Below are positions 45,290 to 56,572 of a stretch of 64,000 bases of DNA, in pieces (position 1 is the first letter of the stretch; the number at the start of each line of letters is the position of its first letter). The position numbers and the translations under genes are program-made. The notes beneath the pieces are model-generated. The model did no database searches. It was given only the letters and a program-made list of their open reading frames with translations, and was not told the origin of the DNA. The stretch is from Mesotaenium endlicherianum (lineage: Eukaryota > Streptophyta > Zygnematophyceae > Zygnematales > Mesotaeniaceae), in contig WELA01007148.1 of NCBI GenBank assembly GCA_009602735.1, positions 265,142 through 329,141 on the forward strand, given 5' to 3'.

Positions 45290-46518
45290 CTACTCTTTTA
45301 AAGGCCCCTTGCCTTTCCCCTTGGGATCGTTTCTCGAATCCCTCCTAGTAGGACATTGCGAGATCGTATGCCCTTGCTTCCCACAGCCAAAACACAGCCC
45401 TCTGGTCATCATACAATGGCGAGCTTCGGTGTTGTCTATTTTGCCTATCTTGGGAGGTGGACTAGTGGATCGAGTGCTAGGGCCCGCGCCATTAGGATAG
45501 TTCCTCTTGGGGGCGGGTTTACTTGTACTAGGAAAGGACGATGGAGGACGTGATGGACGCAAGGCCCGTTTAGGCATAGCGACCGACTCCTCTTGAGCTA
45601 AAGTCTCGGTATAACGAATGAGATCGGCGATGGCTGTCCATTCCAAACGGGTGACTGGGTTTGCGTTGAGACGATTAGCGTATTCCGCCGGGAGTCCCAA
45701 GCGAAAAAGGTGAATTTGCATCCCAGTATTAACTGTAACATCCACTATTTGGGCGACTAAGATACGGGACTTATTGATATAGTTCTCGATAGTGCCTGTC
45801 TGTTTGAGGAGAAGCAACTTATCACGAGCTATCTTGGATGGGTTGTGACGCCCAAAAGAATTGCGTAACTCGGTACTAAACTCCTCGAAAGTGATGGGCC
45901 CCCTCTCAGTCCCATGCCATAACTGCGATGCATCTCCCTTGAGAAAAGTGGAAGCCATCTTGGCTTGGTCGGCAGGGGCTACGTTCACTAACGCAAAGAA
46001 CGTTTTGAGTTCTTTGAGAAAACGGCGTACATCAGAATTGGGGCCGCCTTGAAACTTTTCAGGCGGCGATGGTTTGTACGAAGGCGTTGGTGCCGCAGCC
46101 TGCCCAAGGATGATGGGCGGAATTGGCGTGTTGGCGTTGTCGCCTGCGGTCCTGATGGGCCCGGCATCCCTTGGGCAGCCTGTAAAAAAGGACCAATCAA
46201 AGGGTGAGTGTCCATGGCAGCAACGAAGCGAGTGACAAGATCGGCCAACTCAGTATGAGTGGCTTCAGCGAGGTTAACACGGTCTTCTGTACGACCATTG
46301 ACGTCGGACAAAGTACTAAGTGCCATTGTCATGGTTTGACTGTCAGTCGTCAAGGCCGTGAAGCATTGCAAAATGGTTTGCTGGAAAGTGCGCGGCGAGA
46401 TTGGCTCGGCGGGCAATCCTCCAGCATTGCTGCTGGTGACGACAGGAGCGGGAAGAGCAGCTGCAGCGGCGGCGGCAGCAGCGGCAGCAGTCGCAGCGGC
46501 ACCATTGTCGCCCTCCAT
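45290..46518 (-). pseudogene. C1 gag
   Basis: ATG at 46518, 198 bases inside the PBS. An alanine run from GCN codons (46441-46510) comes near the N-terminus, then FQQTILQCFTALTTDSQT. The gag core (FLKGDASQLWHGTERGPITF, KIARDKLLLLKQTGTIENY) and a Pro/Ser-rich linker follow. A CCHC knuckle CFGCGKQGHTISQC (CX2CX4HX4C) lies near 45370. It is unlike the gag of families A and D. Broken, about one break. Confidence 0.85.
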
Positions 46519-46703
46519 ATGGAAGCCGAGATAGCGCCGGAAGAGAGAGAAAAAATTTCCCGTCGAAACACAATAAGCGACCGGGGGGTCAGGGCAATAC
46601 TGGGATGGGTGACCTTCCCAATACGAAAAATTGCCCCAAATATATTTTCCCAAAAATATATTCCAGCCACTAAAAAAAAATTTTCCTTGGAGAAACCGAG
46701 ATC

Positions 46704-46716
46704 GGCTCCAATACCA
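46704..46716 (-). other. Primer-binding site of C1
   Basis: Reads TGGTATTGGAGCC on the minus strand, beside the 5' LTR. Closest to initiator tRNA-Met (TGGTATCAGAGCC), with two mismatches. Confidence 0.75.
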
Positions 46717-46717
46717 A

Positions 46718-47655
46718 TGTGACGTTTCTGCTTTTTGAGAGGATCTTTCCTCGGTATTCAAGGAATATTTAATTCAAGTGGGAGGAAAATCTGTATACTT
46801 GTGGAAATTGACAAATACTCGAAAGAGTAATAGTGAAAACTAACGTAGAATGTGTGCTTGAGAGAGTTTCACTCACAATGACTCTGCAGGTATTTATACC
46901 TGCACAACATGAGGCACTGGAGTGCTTCCAGTCACCACCTAGGGCACTGGTTCATGTTCAACGAAAACGGTCAAAGGGACGTGTCCCATTCGGCCGAATG
47001 CTCGAAACGCGCAGTTGGCCGTTTGGAGACTTTTCGACGGTTTCCGAAAAACCGTTTCGCGCCAAACGGGCGTTTTCGCGTTCTCGCGACTTTCCGAAAA
47101 AGTCGCGATTTATTGCGGAGTCGCGTACATATGCTTTCGTCATGAACCGGTACATTAAAAAGCTACTTTGGCCAATCGGTTAGGTGTGAACGTTTCAAAC
47201 GAGAGTTGCGGGTTCGAATTCGCTGGGATGCAAAGCGACTTTGCATATTTCGTTTCGTTTGACTTTACCACTGTTTGTTCGTATTAATGATACGACACTT
47301 CGTATTACGACTAGTCGTAATCCAAAATCTGTGATTGTCCATTATTCGTAATAATGACAATCAAAATAACTTAATCAAACAATGATTAATTAAATTATCA
47401 TCTCATAATTATTCAAAGTAACTTTATGAATCATTATGTCGTACTTTTGCGAAGTAGTCGAATTACGTTACGACGCTTTTTGCAATAGTATCTCGGTCGT
47501 TTCGCCAATCAACCGGGAATTAATCGGCACACGTGTGTGGCGAATAATTCAATGTGATGCAATTATTTATCAAATAACTTATGATAAATAGTATAACGTA
47601 TTTTAGGTAACTGGGAAAACGTCCCAAATACGCCTAAAAAGCTCAAATCGTTACA
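46718..47655 (-). repeat. 5' LTR of C1
   Basis: 938 bp, about 97% identical to 40102-41038, with the same hairpins and tRNA-like segment. Confidence 0.95.
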
Positions 47656-47660
47656 ACAAC

Positions 47661-48335
47661 ACACTAGCAGTGGACAATACTCGCAAGTCAAATGCAAGTA
47701 AACTAGCATCAATAATGCAATCAATAAACTCATACATAAGCAACGCTAGAAGACAGCGCATATCAATGGCTTCTCGCCTTGGATCTAGATATCTCTCAGT
47801 AAGCAGTACAAGAGAGTTGGCCTCGTTTCCAAATGCCGAACTCGAGAGCAATGTCTAGCCTATGTACATGGAATGAGTTTCTTATTTAATAGCCAGTGCA
47901 ATGACACCGCCTACCCGGGAGTTAACCACGTTGGTAGGACCTCGGTTAACCAAATCCACAGCCATCTCCCATCATCCCGAATCGCCATCCATCCTAAGGA
48001 TGTCATCTGGCCATTCATCTAGCACACCACACTTAGATGCATAGCTAGGCAGTTTGCTACTACCAAGTACGGCAGTCAGTTGGCTGTCAAAGAATGTGTC
48101 AGCAAGCTGACCTAAGTTGACTTCAGCCTGCTGCTCTCAGCTGAGTCATTAAACTAATTATATTATGAAGTCCAGCAGACTGAATATTAACTAAAGTTCA
48201 GCAGGCTGAACTTATTTAACTATTATATTCAAATGAATATTACATCTACCAATGTACTGATTCATTACAGGCTGAACTTATTTAATTATTATATTTGAAT
48301 GAATATTATATCTACCAATATACTGATTCATTACA
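47661..48335 (-). repeat. 3' LTR of A5, inner part
   Basis: Continues 40101. The inner end carries a 66-bp tandem duplication (48203-48268 and 48269-48334). It is followed by the reverse polypurine tract ATCCCTCCAACTT at 48336-48348. Confidence 0.9.
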
Positions 48336-48503
48336 ATCCCTCCAACTTAACAGGTTGTCGCCTCGACACTAACACTGGGTACATGGTTCCTCTACCTGAA
48401 AGTGCTGATCTGACTCCCAACACCGTTTGCTTCAAAACTGACACCTAACGGCGGAGATCACTAGTAACAACGTGCTGTCCCTTCCGCCCTCAGCCTACTG
48501 CCA

Positions 48504-50153
48504 TTAGGAGGGAGATGTCCCTGGGGCCCTATGGTCAGGGGAGCCAGACCTCCTCCTGTCTTGGGGTCTCCTGAAGTCTGGGGGATCCGCGTATGGGCCC
48601 CGCGGAGAACGCAGTAATTGGGCTGTTTCCTCCTGCACAGTCTGAAATTGAATGGAGGCAGCCTTCTCCTGGACAATCCTCAAACTGACAGGTTTATATA
48701 CCGACATCCCGGAAGGATGTTGCATGACATGAGCCAAGGGCACATGCCCTCTCTGCGAGGGAGATGCTGGCAGGCCTCTGGCTATTTCTCTAGCAGCCCT
48801 CCTGTCTGCCCTGTCTCACTGTGTCTCCGTGCTTGCAGATGGGCTCTGTCCTCTGGCAATTCCCAGCCAAGTGATATCTTCCTCTTCAGCGAGCTAATGT
48901 AGGGCCAACCCAGTCTTCTCCCTTACACGGAATGTGGCAGGTGTCAGGATCACAGCGGGGCTAGTGTCCTCCTCCTCGCCTCCCTCTTCTTCTTCCTCTG
49001 ACCCCTCCTCTCCTCTTTTCCTTGGTTCCTTTGAGATTGCTGGGATCTCTACTGTCAGCTGCTCCAGCTCTTCCCAAGAAAAAGAATATCCCACTGACCT
49101 TCCCCTCTTGGGTGCTGGTAGGGGCTGCTGAGTCTGGACCGCATACAGGTCCTTTTCCCCCAGAAGCTTGCCCATTTGGCATAAGCGTGCTTCCCTTTAG
49201 AGAATGACTCACGGGCCCTGCTCCTGTCCTCCTGCATTTCTTGGCTCATGCAGTCTCTTACTCCATCCAGTCTTGGGTCCCAAGCTGCAATATGAGGAGG
49301 CAACAATATGTTCCCCTGTAGATCTGTTAGGAAGTCTTCCTCCCTTGCCTCGTCATTTTGCTGGTCCCTCATGTTGATGGTCATCCAACGCCAATCGGTG
49401 GACTTCTGGAAGAAGGCAAGGTCTTTCCTTTTCAGAATACAAGGGTACCAGTGCCCTGCAAAGTCCAGCTGACTGGTCTCTCTCACCAAAAATTCCCAGC
49501 TCCTTCTCTCCACCTCATTATACATGGCCTTGAACCTGTTATGGGATGTAGAGTCCTTAAAGCTGTCCGCGTCCATAGGAGTCATCCTGATGACCCTATC
49601 TTTCCCCCAAATACCCGGAATCGATACAGCACCTGCTTCATTCACCTGGGGTATTGCCTTGGCCTCTCTGACCGTATATCCTACCATCCCCGCATAATCG
49701 TGGTAGAGGAGGAGTCTTGTGCTGACCTCTATATACTTGTCAAAGTTTTTGGATGTCTCCCCTTCCCTCTGCAGGATGTCCTGCTGTGCCTCAATGCGAC
49801 TTCTCTGGGCATACTTGAAGGCCTCTTCCAGTAGATCAAAGCCCTTGTCCAGCACTGTGTAGCGATAGCTACTGATTCTCTTCTGCTCGTCTTTCGCCTG
49901 CTGCCTAGCCTCTCCTCGGCTTGCCTCTCCTCTTCTGCCTTCTTGGCCTCCTCTGCAGCTTTTCTGTCCAGTTCTTCCTCCCTCAGCTTGGCCTATTCCT
50001 CCTCCTCCTTCTTCTTTTGTGCCTCCCGCTGTTGTTGGAGTCGTTGTGATTCCCAAGCGGAGATGGAGGATGATTTGATGTCGCCACGGAATTGCAAGTA
50101 TTTTGCATGTGCCTCTTCTGCTCTTCTCTTCCTCTTAAGTTCCGACTTCTGAG
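48504..50153 (-). pseudogene. A5 extra gene, subtype 1
   Basis: Minus strand, about 550 codons. Coiled coil, core (YRYTVLDKGFDLLEEAFKYA, LLLYHDYAGMVGYTVREAK, YNEVERRSWEFLVRE, HWYPCILKRKD, STDWRWMTINMRDQQND), HIAAWDPRLDGVRDCMSQEM, a Glu-rich stretch, then HPSGMSVYKPVSLRIVQEK and RRRSGSPDHRAPGTSPS. Very close to the A1 protein over its whole length. The equivalent of the A1 start codon lies at 50153, again right after GAGCAGG. Broken, a few breaks. Confidence 0.75.
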
Positions 50154-50452
50154 TCACCCTGCTCAATCATAAAGACAATGCGGTCAGTGAAGTCATGATA
50201 CTTTGCCGCTAGTGAGTGCCCGTGGTGAAGAAGAAACGTGATAGGATGAGTCCCTAGTTTGTAGTACCTAGTGTGAGTGAGTATAAGAGAGAATTGAGTT
50301 CAAGAGAAAAAGTGAGTATGAGCGCAAGTTGAGTGTGTAGAATGGTTATAAAATTCGTTAATTGATCCCAAAACGGAACACACTCCCTCCAACTTAATTT
50401 TAAAGGTGGGTTGCCTGTCACAACTGTCACTATCTGTCACTAACTGTCACAT

Positions 50453-50488
50453 TTCCCTCCGACTTATATGGAGACAGGACCTCCTGTC
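50453..50488 (-). promoter_or_regulatory. Post-pol hairpin and polypurine-like tract (A5)
   Basis: Inverted repeat 50473-50488 (GACAGGACCTCCTGTC as read on plus), with a purine tract (minus strand AAGTCGGAGGGAA) beside it at 50453-50469. The same arrangement as in A1 and A2. Confidence 0.65.
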
Positions 50489-50515
50489 ACCTGTCCATGT
50501 CCACTGAAATGACAG

Positions 50516-53030
50516 TTATAGAGGGATGCCAGCCGCCCGAAGGTGGAACCGTTTCAACGCCCCTTTGGCATTGGTCAGCTGGTCTTTAAACTCCCAAGTG
50601 TCCCCAGATCTGACCAGGTACTTTATGACATATTTAGATGATCGACGGACAGAGCGAGCGTCTAAGATCTCCTCAACATCATATTCCTCAGGGTCACCAT
50701 CCCGGACAGCGGGGACCGGTCCGGGTTGGACAGGTAACCAACCCGTGAACAGTGTGTCACCTTTAATGTATGGTTCTAGGAAGGAGACATTAAAGACTGG
50801 GTGACCCTTGTATTCTGCTGACATGTTCAGTTTGTAAGCATTCTGAACAACACGGCGCACCACCGAGTATGGATCGACCTAGACAGGACCAAGCCTTTTC
50901 TTGACCACACCGAGCAGGTACAGGTGTTGAGAATGCAGTTAAACCAAATTGCCCTTAGAATATGTCAGTCGACGGTGCTGATTAGCGTATTTTTGTTGGT
51001 TTTCCTGGGCTTTGTGCAGGTTCTGTTGGACTTCTGACAAGGTGCCAGCAAACTTCCGAGTTAAGTGGAGGGAGACCGGATTATTAATTCCTTCAGGGTG
51101 AGTGAAAGACTCCCCTAATTCACCTAAAGGAGACTTAGGGACTCTACCCAGGCTCAGTTCAAGAGGAGTCTTACCCGTTGACGCGTGCACCACACTGTTG
51201 ATCGCGAACTGGATTTGAGGAAACAGGTCATCCCAGGTGTCTTGTTTTTTGTAATTATATGCCCTCAGCACCTTTTGCAGAACTCGGTTAGTTCTTTCAG
51301 TCTGCCCATCAGTCCAAGGGTGGTTTGCTGTGCTGAGCAACTGTTTGACTCCCATTAACCCCATTAAAGCTCTCCAGAACTTAGAGGTAAATTTTGAGTC
51401 TCTGTCTGAGATGATATTAGAAGGGAGCCCATGTTGGCATACTACATGGTTGTAGAACTGTCTCGCTGTTTGGAGTGCAGTCACTTTGACAGTTGTGGGG
51501 ATGAAAATGACCATTTTTGTCTGTTTATCCACGACTACCAGTATCGAATCATGCCCATTGGCAATTCTTGGCCGTGTTACCACCCAGTCCATGGATAATG
51601 TTTCCCAGCGTCCAGCTGGGATGGGCAGCTGTTGTAAGAGACCCGTCCGTGATGTGTGCCTAGACGTATTTCTTTTGACACTGATCACAAGACTTAACAT
51701 ATTTCAGGACCTCCAAAGGTAATCCCTCCCAATGATTATGTTTTGCCAATTTGCCAACAATTTTGGCCTGCCCCAAATGCCCACCCAAAACTGTCATGTG
51801 CTTGACTCAGTAAAAGGGACCTTATTTCCAAGTTATTAGGAATGACCAGCTTCAGCCTGCCTGAAGTGGTTTCAGTCACCCAGACCCCTCCCTTAAGCTT
51901 ATACCCAAGTGCGATAGCAAGACACACACCATCAGTGGGGCTGGGCTCAAATGTTGGGTCAGAAAGGTAGGCTTTCCTAAGTTGTTCAAGGAAGGACTTT
52001 TTCACCTTTAGTGAAGTGAGTGCACAAAGGACTTTATCTACAGCATGCTGACTAAAGTTCCTTTCTTGCAAGTCAGGTCTTCTAGAGAGTGCATCAGCAG
52101 GATTCAACTTCCCTGGTTTGTAGTCGATCTGGACTTGGAACTGCTCCAGCATCTGGCTCCAGCGGTTCTCCCTCCTCGACAGCTTGGACTTCTTATGAAA
52201 GTGGGTCAGAGCTAGATGATCTGTAATCACCTTAAAAGCTTTACCATGTAAGCATGCTCTCCACTGTTTGAGCATATGAATGATAGCTAGCAGCTCTTTA
52301 TCATGCACAGAGTAATTAATCTCAAATGGATTAAATTTCATAAACTCATACAACACAGGATGCCACTCCTGCTTTACCTTACCATCCTTTGTGGTTTTGT
52401 CAGCAAGCTGCAACAAAATAGCATCCATGGCAAAGTCAGAAGCATCAGTAATCACCTGCACAGGTTTGCTGGGGTCAAACACGGTTAGCACAGGGACAGA
52501 ACAAAGAGCATCTTTAAGGGTCTGGAAGGCAGCTTACTGCTCTTCCCCCCACACATACCCTATGTCTTTCTTAGTAAGGTCAGTCAATTTGATGGATTTT
52601 GTAGAATAATTCTCAATGAATCTTCTATTATAGTTAGACAACCCAAGGAAGGATCTAACTTTGGACACAGATTGCGGTACAGGCCAGTCCTTTGTGGTCT
52701 GGACTTTCTTAGGATCTGCACTGATGCCTTCTTTGCCGACAACTTGGCCTTGTAATTCAATACTTTCCTTGAAGAAGTCACACTTGCTCATTTTAGCATA
52801 CAATTGCTTTCTTCTCAGAATGTCCATGACTGTCTTTAAGTGTTCAGCATGCTGAGCTTTATCTTTAGAGAAAATTAAAATATCATCTAGGAAGACTTGC
52901 ACAAACTTATTCAGGTAAGGCCTGAAAATGTCATTCATAGCACCCATGAAGGTTGCAGGAGCATTAGTCAGTCCATATGGCATCACGCTGAACTCATAGT
53001 GTCCATAACGTGTGCGGAAGGCAGTCTTGT
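50516..53030 (-). pseudogene. A5 pol remnant: RT (part), RNase H, integrase, chromodomain
   Basis: Minus strand. RT with [14 protein letters not shown] and [10 protein letters not shown] near 52885. RNase H with [12 protein letters not shown] near 52450 and [10 protein letters not shown] near 52225. Integrase finger and core with SMDWVVTRPRIANGHDS near 51590, [14 protein letters not shown] near 51400 and DGQTERTNR near 51310. The chromodomain region ends near 50520. Close to A1 and A2. Broken, several breaks. Confidence 0.87.
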
Positions 53031-53035
53031 GTTCA

Positions 53036-53275
53036 TAGAATGTGTCAGCAAGCTGACTTAAGTTGACTTCAGCCTGCTGCTTTCGGCTGAGTCATTAAAA
53101 TGATTGTTTTATGAAGTCCAGCAGACTCAATATTGACTGAAGTTCAGCAAGTCGAACTTATTTAGCTACTATATGAATATTATATCTACCAATATACTGA
53201 TTCATTACAGGCTGAACTTGTTTAACTATTATATTTGAATGAATATTTTATCTACCAATATACTAATTCATCACA
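53036..53275 (-). repeat. Partial 5' LTR of A5
   Basis: About 240 bp of family A LTR, with the same tandem duplication (second unit 53209-53274) as the A5 3' LTR. It is followed by the CCAGA duplicate. Confidence 0.85.
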
Positions 53276-53280
53276 CCAGA

Positions 53281-53558
53281 GAAATCCAGCTGGCTGGTCT
53301 CCCTTGCCAAGAGTTCCCAGCTTCTTCTCTCCATCTCGTTATACATGGCCTTGAACCGGTTGTAAGAAGTGGCATCTGTGAAGCTATCTGGGTCCATTGG
53401 GATCAATTTGATGACCCTGTCTGTGCCCCAGATCCCAAGTATTGGCACAGCTTCGGATTCGTTCAGCTGGGCCAGTGCCTTGGCGTCTCGGACCGTATAT
53501 CCTACCATCTTGGCATAGTCATGGTACAATGGGAGCCCTGAGCTGATCTCTATATAGT
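53281..53558 (-). pseudogene. A4 extra gene, subtype 1, core part
   Basis: Continues 39991 across A5. LPLYHDYAKMVGYTVRDAK, IPMDPDSFTDATSYNRFK and YNEMERRSWELLARETSQ match the core. It ends at a head-to-head junction with A6 near 53558. Confidence 0.8.
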
Positions 53559-53561
53559 TGG

Positions 53562-56175
53562 AATGTATGAGTCTTTGAAATTCAACCCAGCTGAAATTAG
53601 CTGTTTTGTGCATGATAAAGAGCTGCTTGCCATCATTCATGTGCTCAAACAGTAGAGAGCATACTTACATGGTGAAGCTTTTAAGGTTATTACAGATCAT
53701 CTAGCTCTGACTCACTTTCAGAAGAAGTTCAAGCTGTCGAGGAGGGAGAACCGCTGGAGCCAGATGCTGGAGCAATTCCAAGTCCAGATTGACGACAAAC
53801 TAGGAAAGTTGAATCCTGCTGATGCAATCTCTAAACGACCTAGCTTGCAAGAAAGGAACTTTAGTCAGCATGCTGTAGATAAAGTCCTTTGTGCACTCAC
53901 TTCACTAAAGGTAAAAAAGTCCTTCCTTGAATTGCTTAGGAAAGCCTACCTTTCTGATCCAAGATTTGAGCCCAGCCCCAGTGATGATGTGTGTCCTGCT
54001 ACTGCACTCGTGTATCGACTAAAGGGAGGGGTCTGGGTGACTGAAACCACTTCGGGCAAGCTGAAGCTGGTCATTCCTAATAACTTAGAAATAAGGTTAC
54101 TCTTACTGAGTCAAGCACATGATAGTTTACTAGGTGGGCATTTTGGGCAGGCCAAAACTGTTGGCAAACAGGCAAAAAATTATCATTGGGGTGGGTTGCC
54201 TGGGGAGGTCTTGAAATATGTTAAGTCCTGTTATCAATGTCAGAAAAATAAGTCTTGGCACACACCACCCGGGGGTCTGTTACAACCACCGCCCATCCCA
54301 GCTGGACGCTGGGAAACAATATCTATGGACTAGGTGGTAACACTACCAAGAACTGCCAATGGGCATGATTCGATAGTGAGAGTAGTGGATAAATTGACAA
54401 AATGGTCATCTTCATCCCCACCACCGTTAAGGTGACTGCACTCAAAACTGCGAGACAGTTCTACAACCACGTCATGTCGTATGCCAACATGGGCTCCCCT
54501 CTAATATTATCTCAAATCGAGACTTAAAATTTACCACTAAGTTCTGGAGAGCTTTAATGGGGTTAATGGGAGTCAAACAACTGCTCAACACAGCCGACCA
54601 CCCTCAGACTGAGGGGCTGACTGAAAGAACCAACAGAGTTCTGCAAGAGGTGCGGAGAGCATATATTAACCAAAAACAAGATAATTGGGATGACCTGTTG
54701 CCTCAAATTATGTTTACGGTCAATAGTGCGGTGCACGCGTCAATGGAAAGGACTCCTTTTGAACTCAGTCTGTGTAAGGTCATAGGTTTATAAAGTGCAT
54801 TTTTGAGTTTCATGAAAGTATGTTTTGATTGTATAGTAGTGTAGAGTTTATTTTTGTGGTCATTTTGATATAAAGTTCATCGAATTTGGTCAAGTATTGA
54901 GAGAGTTATGGATTTCCGAAGTTTAATTAGTTTTGAGGTCGGTTGACGACTGTCCTTAATTCGCGGTGAGCGCGACCGTCGGATTGACGGACAGCGTCGA
55001 GCGATCTGGCCCGTTAGTGGGAACTCGAACCTTCACGTAAGTTCGGCTGACGCGGAGTGCCGACTAGGTCGATTTACCTAGAAGTTTCGGTTTAGCCTAG
55101 CGCGTCTAAGATAGAATATTCTAGTAATGTCGATGCATGTATGTGGACGTCAATTCGGCCCGACACGTCAGATTAGACTGATCTGGCTTACTCACGAATA
55201 TTCTGGAAGGGACGATTTGACGAACACTTAGGAAAATCCGTAGCTTTCTCCTAGGGAGGAGCACTTAGGCAGAAAATTATAAATAGGCATAACTTCTTTG
55301 TTTCTTGGGAGTTTTCACTTCTGTAAATTTCTACGGGTTTGTAATGACAAGGCCTTTCATCCTACATCATTTGTGAGCAGTTTCTTGCTACTCAAAATGT
55401 TGAGTATTTTTCCTAAGCTTTGTTAGTGATATGCCGCTGCACTCTCTAGTATGATGGCAACTAGTTCCTTTCCTCGTGAGTCACTACGCTTCCACTAGGG
55501 CACTTTGCCCCTTTCAGTCTGGGTAGAGTCCCTAAGTCTCCTTCAGATGTGCTAGGGGAGTCTTTAACTCACCCTGAGGGGATTGACAATCCGGTATCTC
55601 TCCAGTTAACTCAAGAGTTTGCTGACACGTTGTCAGCAGTCCAACACAATTTGCAAAAAGCCCTGGAACATCAACAAAGATACGCTTATCAACACCGTCG
55701 AAAGCTGACATTTTCAAAGGGGGATTTGGTCAAACTGCATTCTCAACACCTGTACCTGCCTGGTGTGGTCAAGAAAAAGCTTGGTCGTGTCTGTGTCGGT
55801 CTATATTTGGTGGTGCGCCGTGTTGGCAAGAATGCTTACAAACCGAACATGTCAGCAGAATATAAGGGTCACCCAATCTTTAATGTCTCCTTCCTAGAAC
55901 CGTACATCAAAGATGACACACTGTTCACAGGTTGGTTACCTGTCTAACCGGGTTCGATCCCTGTTGTCAGGGATGGTGACCCTGAGGAATATGACGTCGC
56001 AAAAATCTTAGACGCGCGCTCTGTTCGTCGATCATCTAAATTTGTTATGAAATACCTGGTCAGATGGAAGGGTTACGATGCCTCTGGGGATATTTGTGAA
56101 TGTAAGGACCATTTGATCAACGCCAAAGGGGCGTTTAAACGGTGCCACCTCCGGGCGGCTGGGGCACCTCCCTAA
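53562..56175 (+). pseudogene. A6 pol remnant: RNase H, integrase, chromodomain
   Basis: RNase H end ([13 protein letters not shown]), integrase finger ([26 protein letters not shown]), integrase core ([17 protein letters not shown]), C-terminal domain ([15 protein letters not shown]) and the chromodomain region near 56050-56110. A solo family B LTR interrupts it at 54773-55516. Broken. Confidence 0.85.
54773..55516 (+). repeat. Solo LTR of family B inside A6 integrase
   Basis: 744 bp, TGTAAGGTC to CCCCTTTCA, flanked by the exact 5-bp duplication GTCTG (54768-54772 and 55517-55521). It gives the full-length reference for the split B1 LTR. No internal B sequence remains. Confidence 0.93.
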
Positions 56176-56202
56176 CTGTCATTTCACTTGACATGGGAAG
56201 GT

Positions 56203-56240
56203 GACAGAAGGTCCTGTCTCCATTTAAGTTGGAGGGAAAA
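56203..56240 (+). promoter_or_regulatory. Post-pol hairpin and polypurine-like tract (A6)
   Basis: GACAGAAGGTCCTGTC (56203-56218), one change from the perfect inverted repeat, then AAGTTGGAGGGAAAA (56226-56240). Confidence 0.6.
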
Positions 56241-56572
56241 TGTGCTAGTGAATGACAATTAGTATGCGAGAAAGGGATAGTTATGGACAGTTAAGTGTCA
56301 GCATAGTAACATATTGGATAGCAAGGTCCACATTAAGCAAAGTTGGCGGAATGAAAAAGGGACTCGCACATCAAAACATCACCTAATTCACCCTGCACAC
56401 ATATTCGTTCCTTTATTTTTCATCGCACTGCAGCTACGTTAATTCCTAGTAACCATCTTGTAAGGTAAACGAGAACAAACCTACCATAATAATACAAAGT
56501 TGCTTCTCTTCCTGCAACGCCTGTGACAAAGATCGAGATCCTACTAACTTGTGCCCTGGTTACATGTGCAGG

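Larger units (their letters stand above)
40102..47655 (-). mobile_element. C1: family C Ty3/gypsy element, largely complete
   Basis: A 7554-bp minus-strand element with LTRs at 40102-41038 and 46718-47655 and duplication ACAAC (40097-40101, 47656-47660). PBS, gag, protease, RT, RNase H, integrase, a chromodomain-like end and the polypurine tract are all present. LTRs differ at about 31 of 937 positions by eye, roughly 97% identity, so it is older than D1 but younger than the A copies. Broken, a few breaks. Confidence 0.95.
39992..53275 (-). mobile_element. A5: family A copy with extra gene and partial pol, carrying C1
   Basis: Bounded by the duplication CCAGA (39987-39991 and 53276-53280). 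3' LTR 39992-40101 plus 47661-48335, split by C1; extra gene 48504-50153; post-pol hairpin; pol from chromodomain back to RT (50516-53030); partial 5' LTR about 53036-53275. Gag, protease and PBS are not seen. Both LTRs carry the same 66-bp tandem duplication. Broken, several breaks. Confidence 0.9.
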
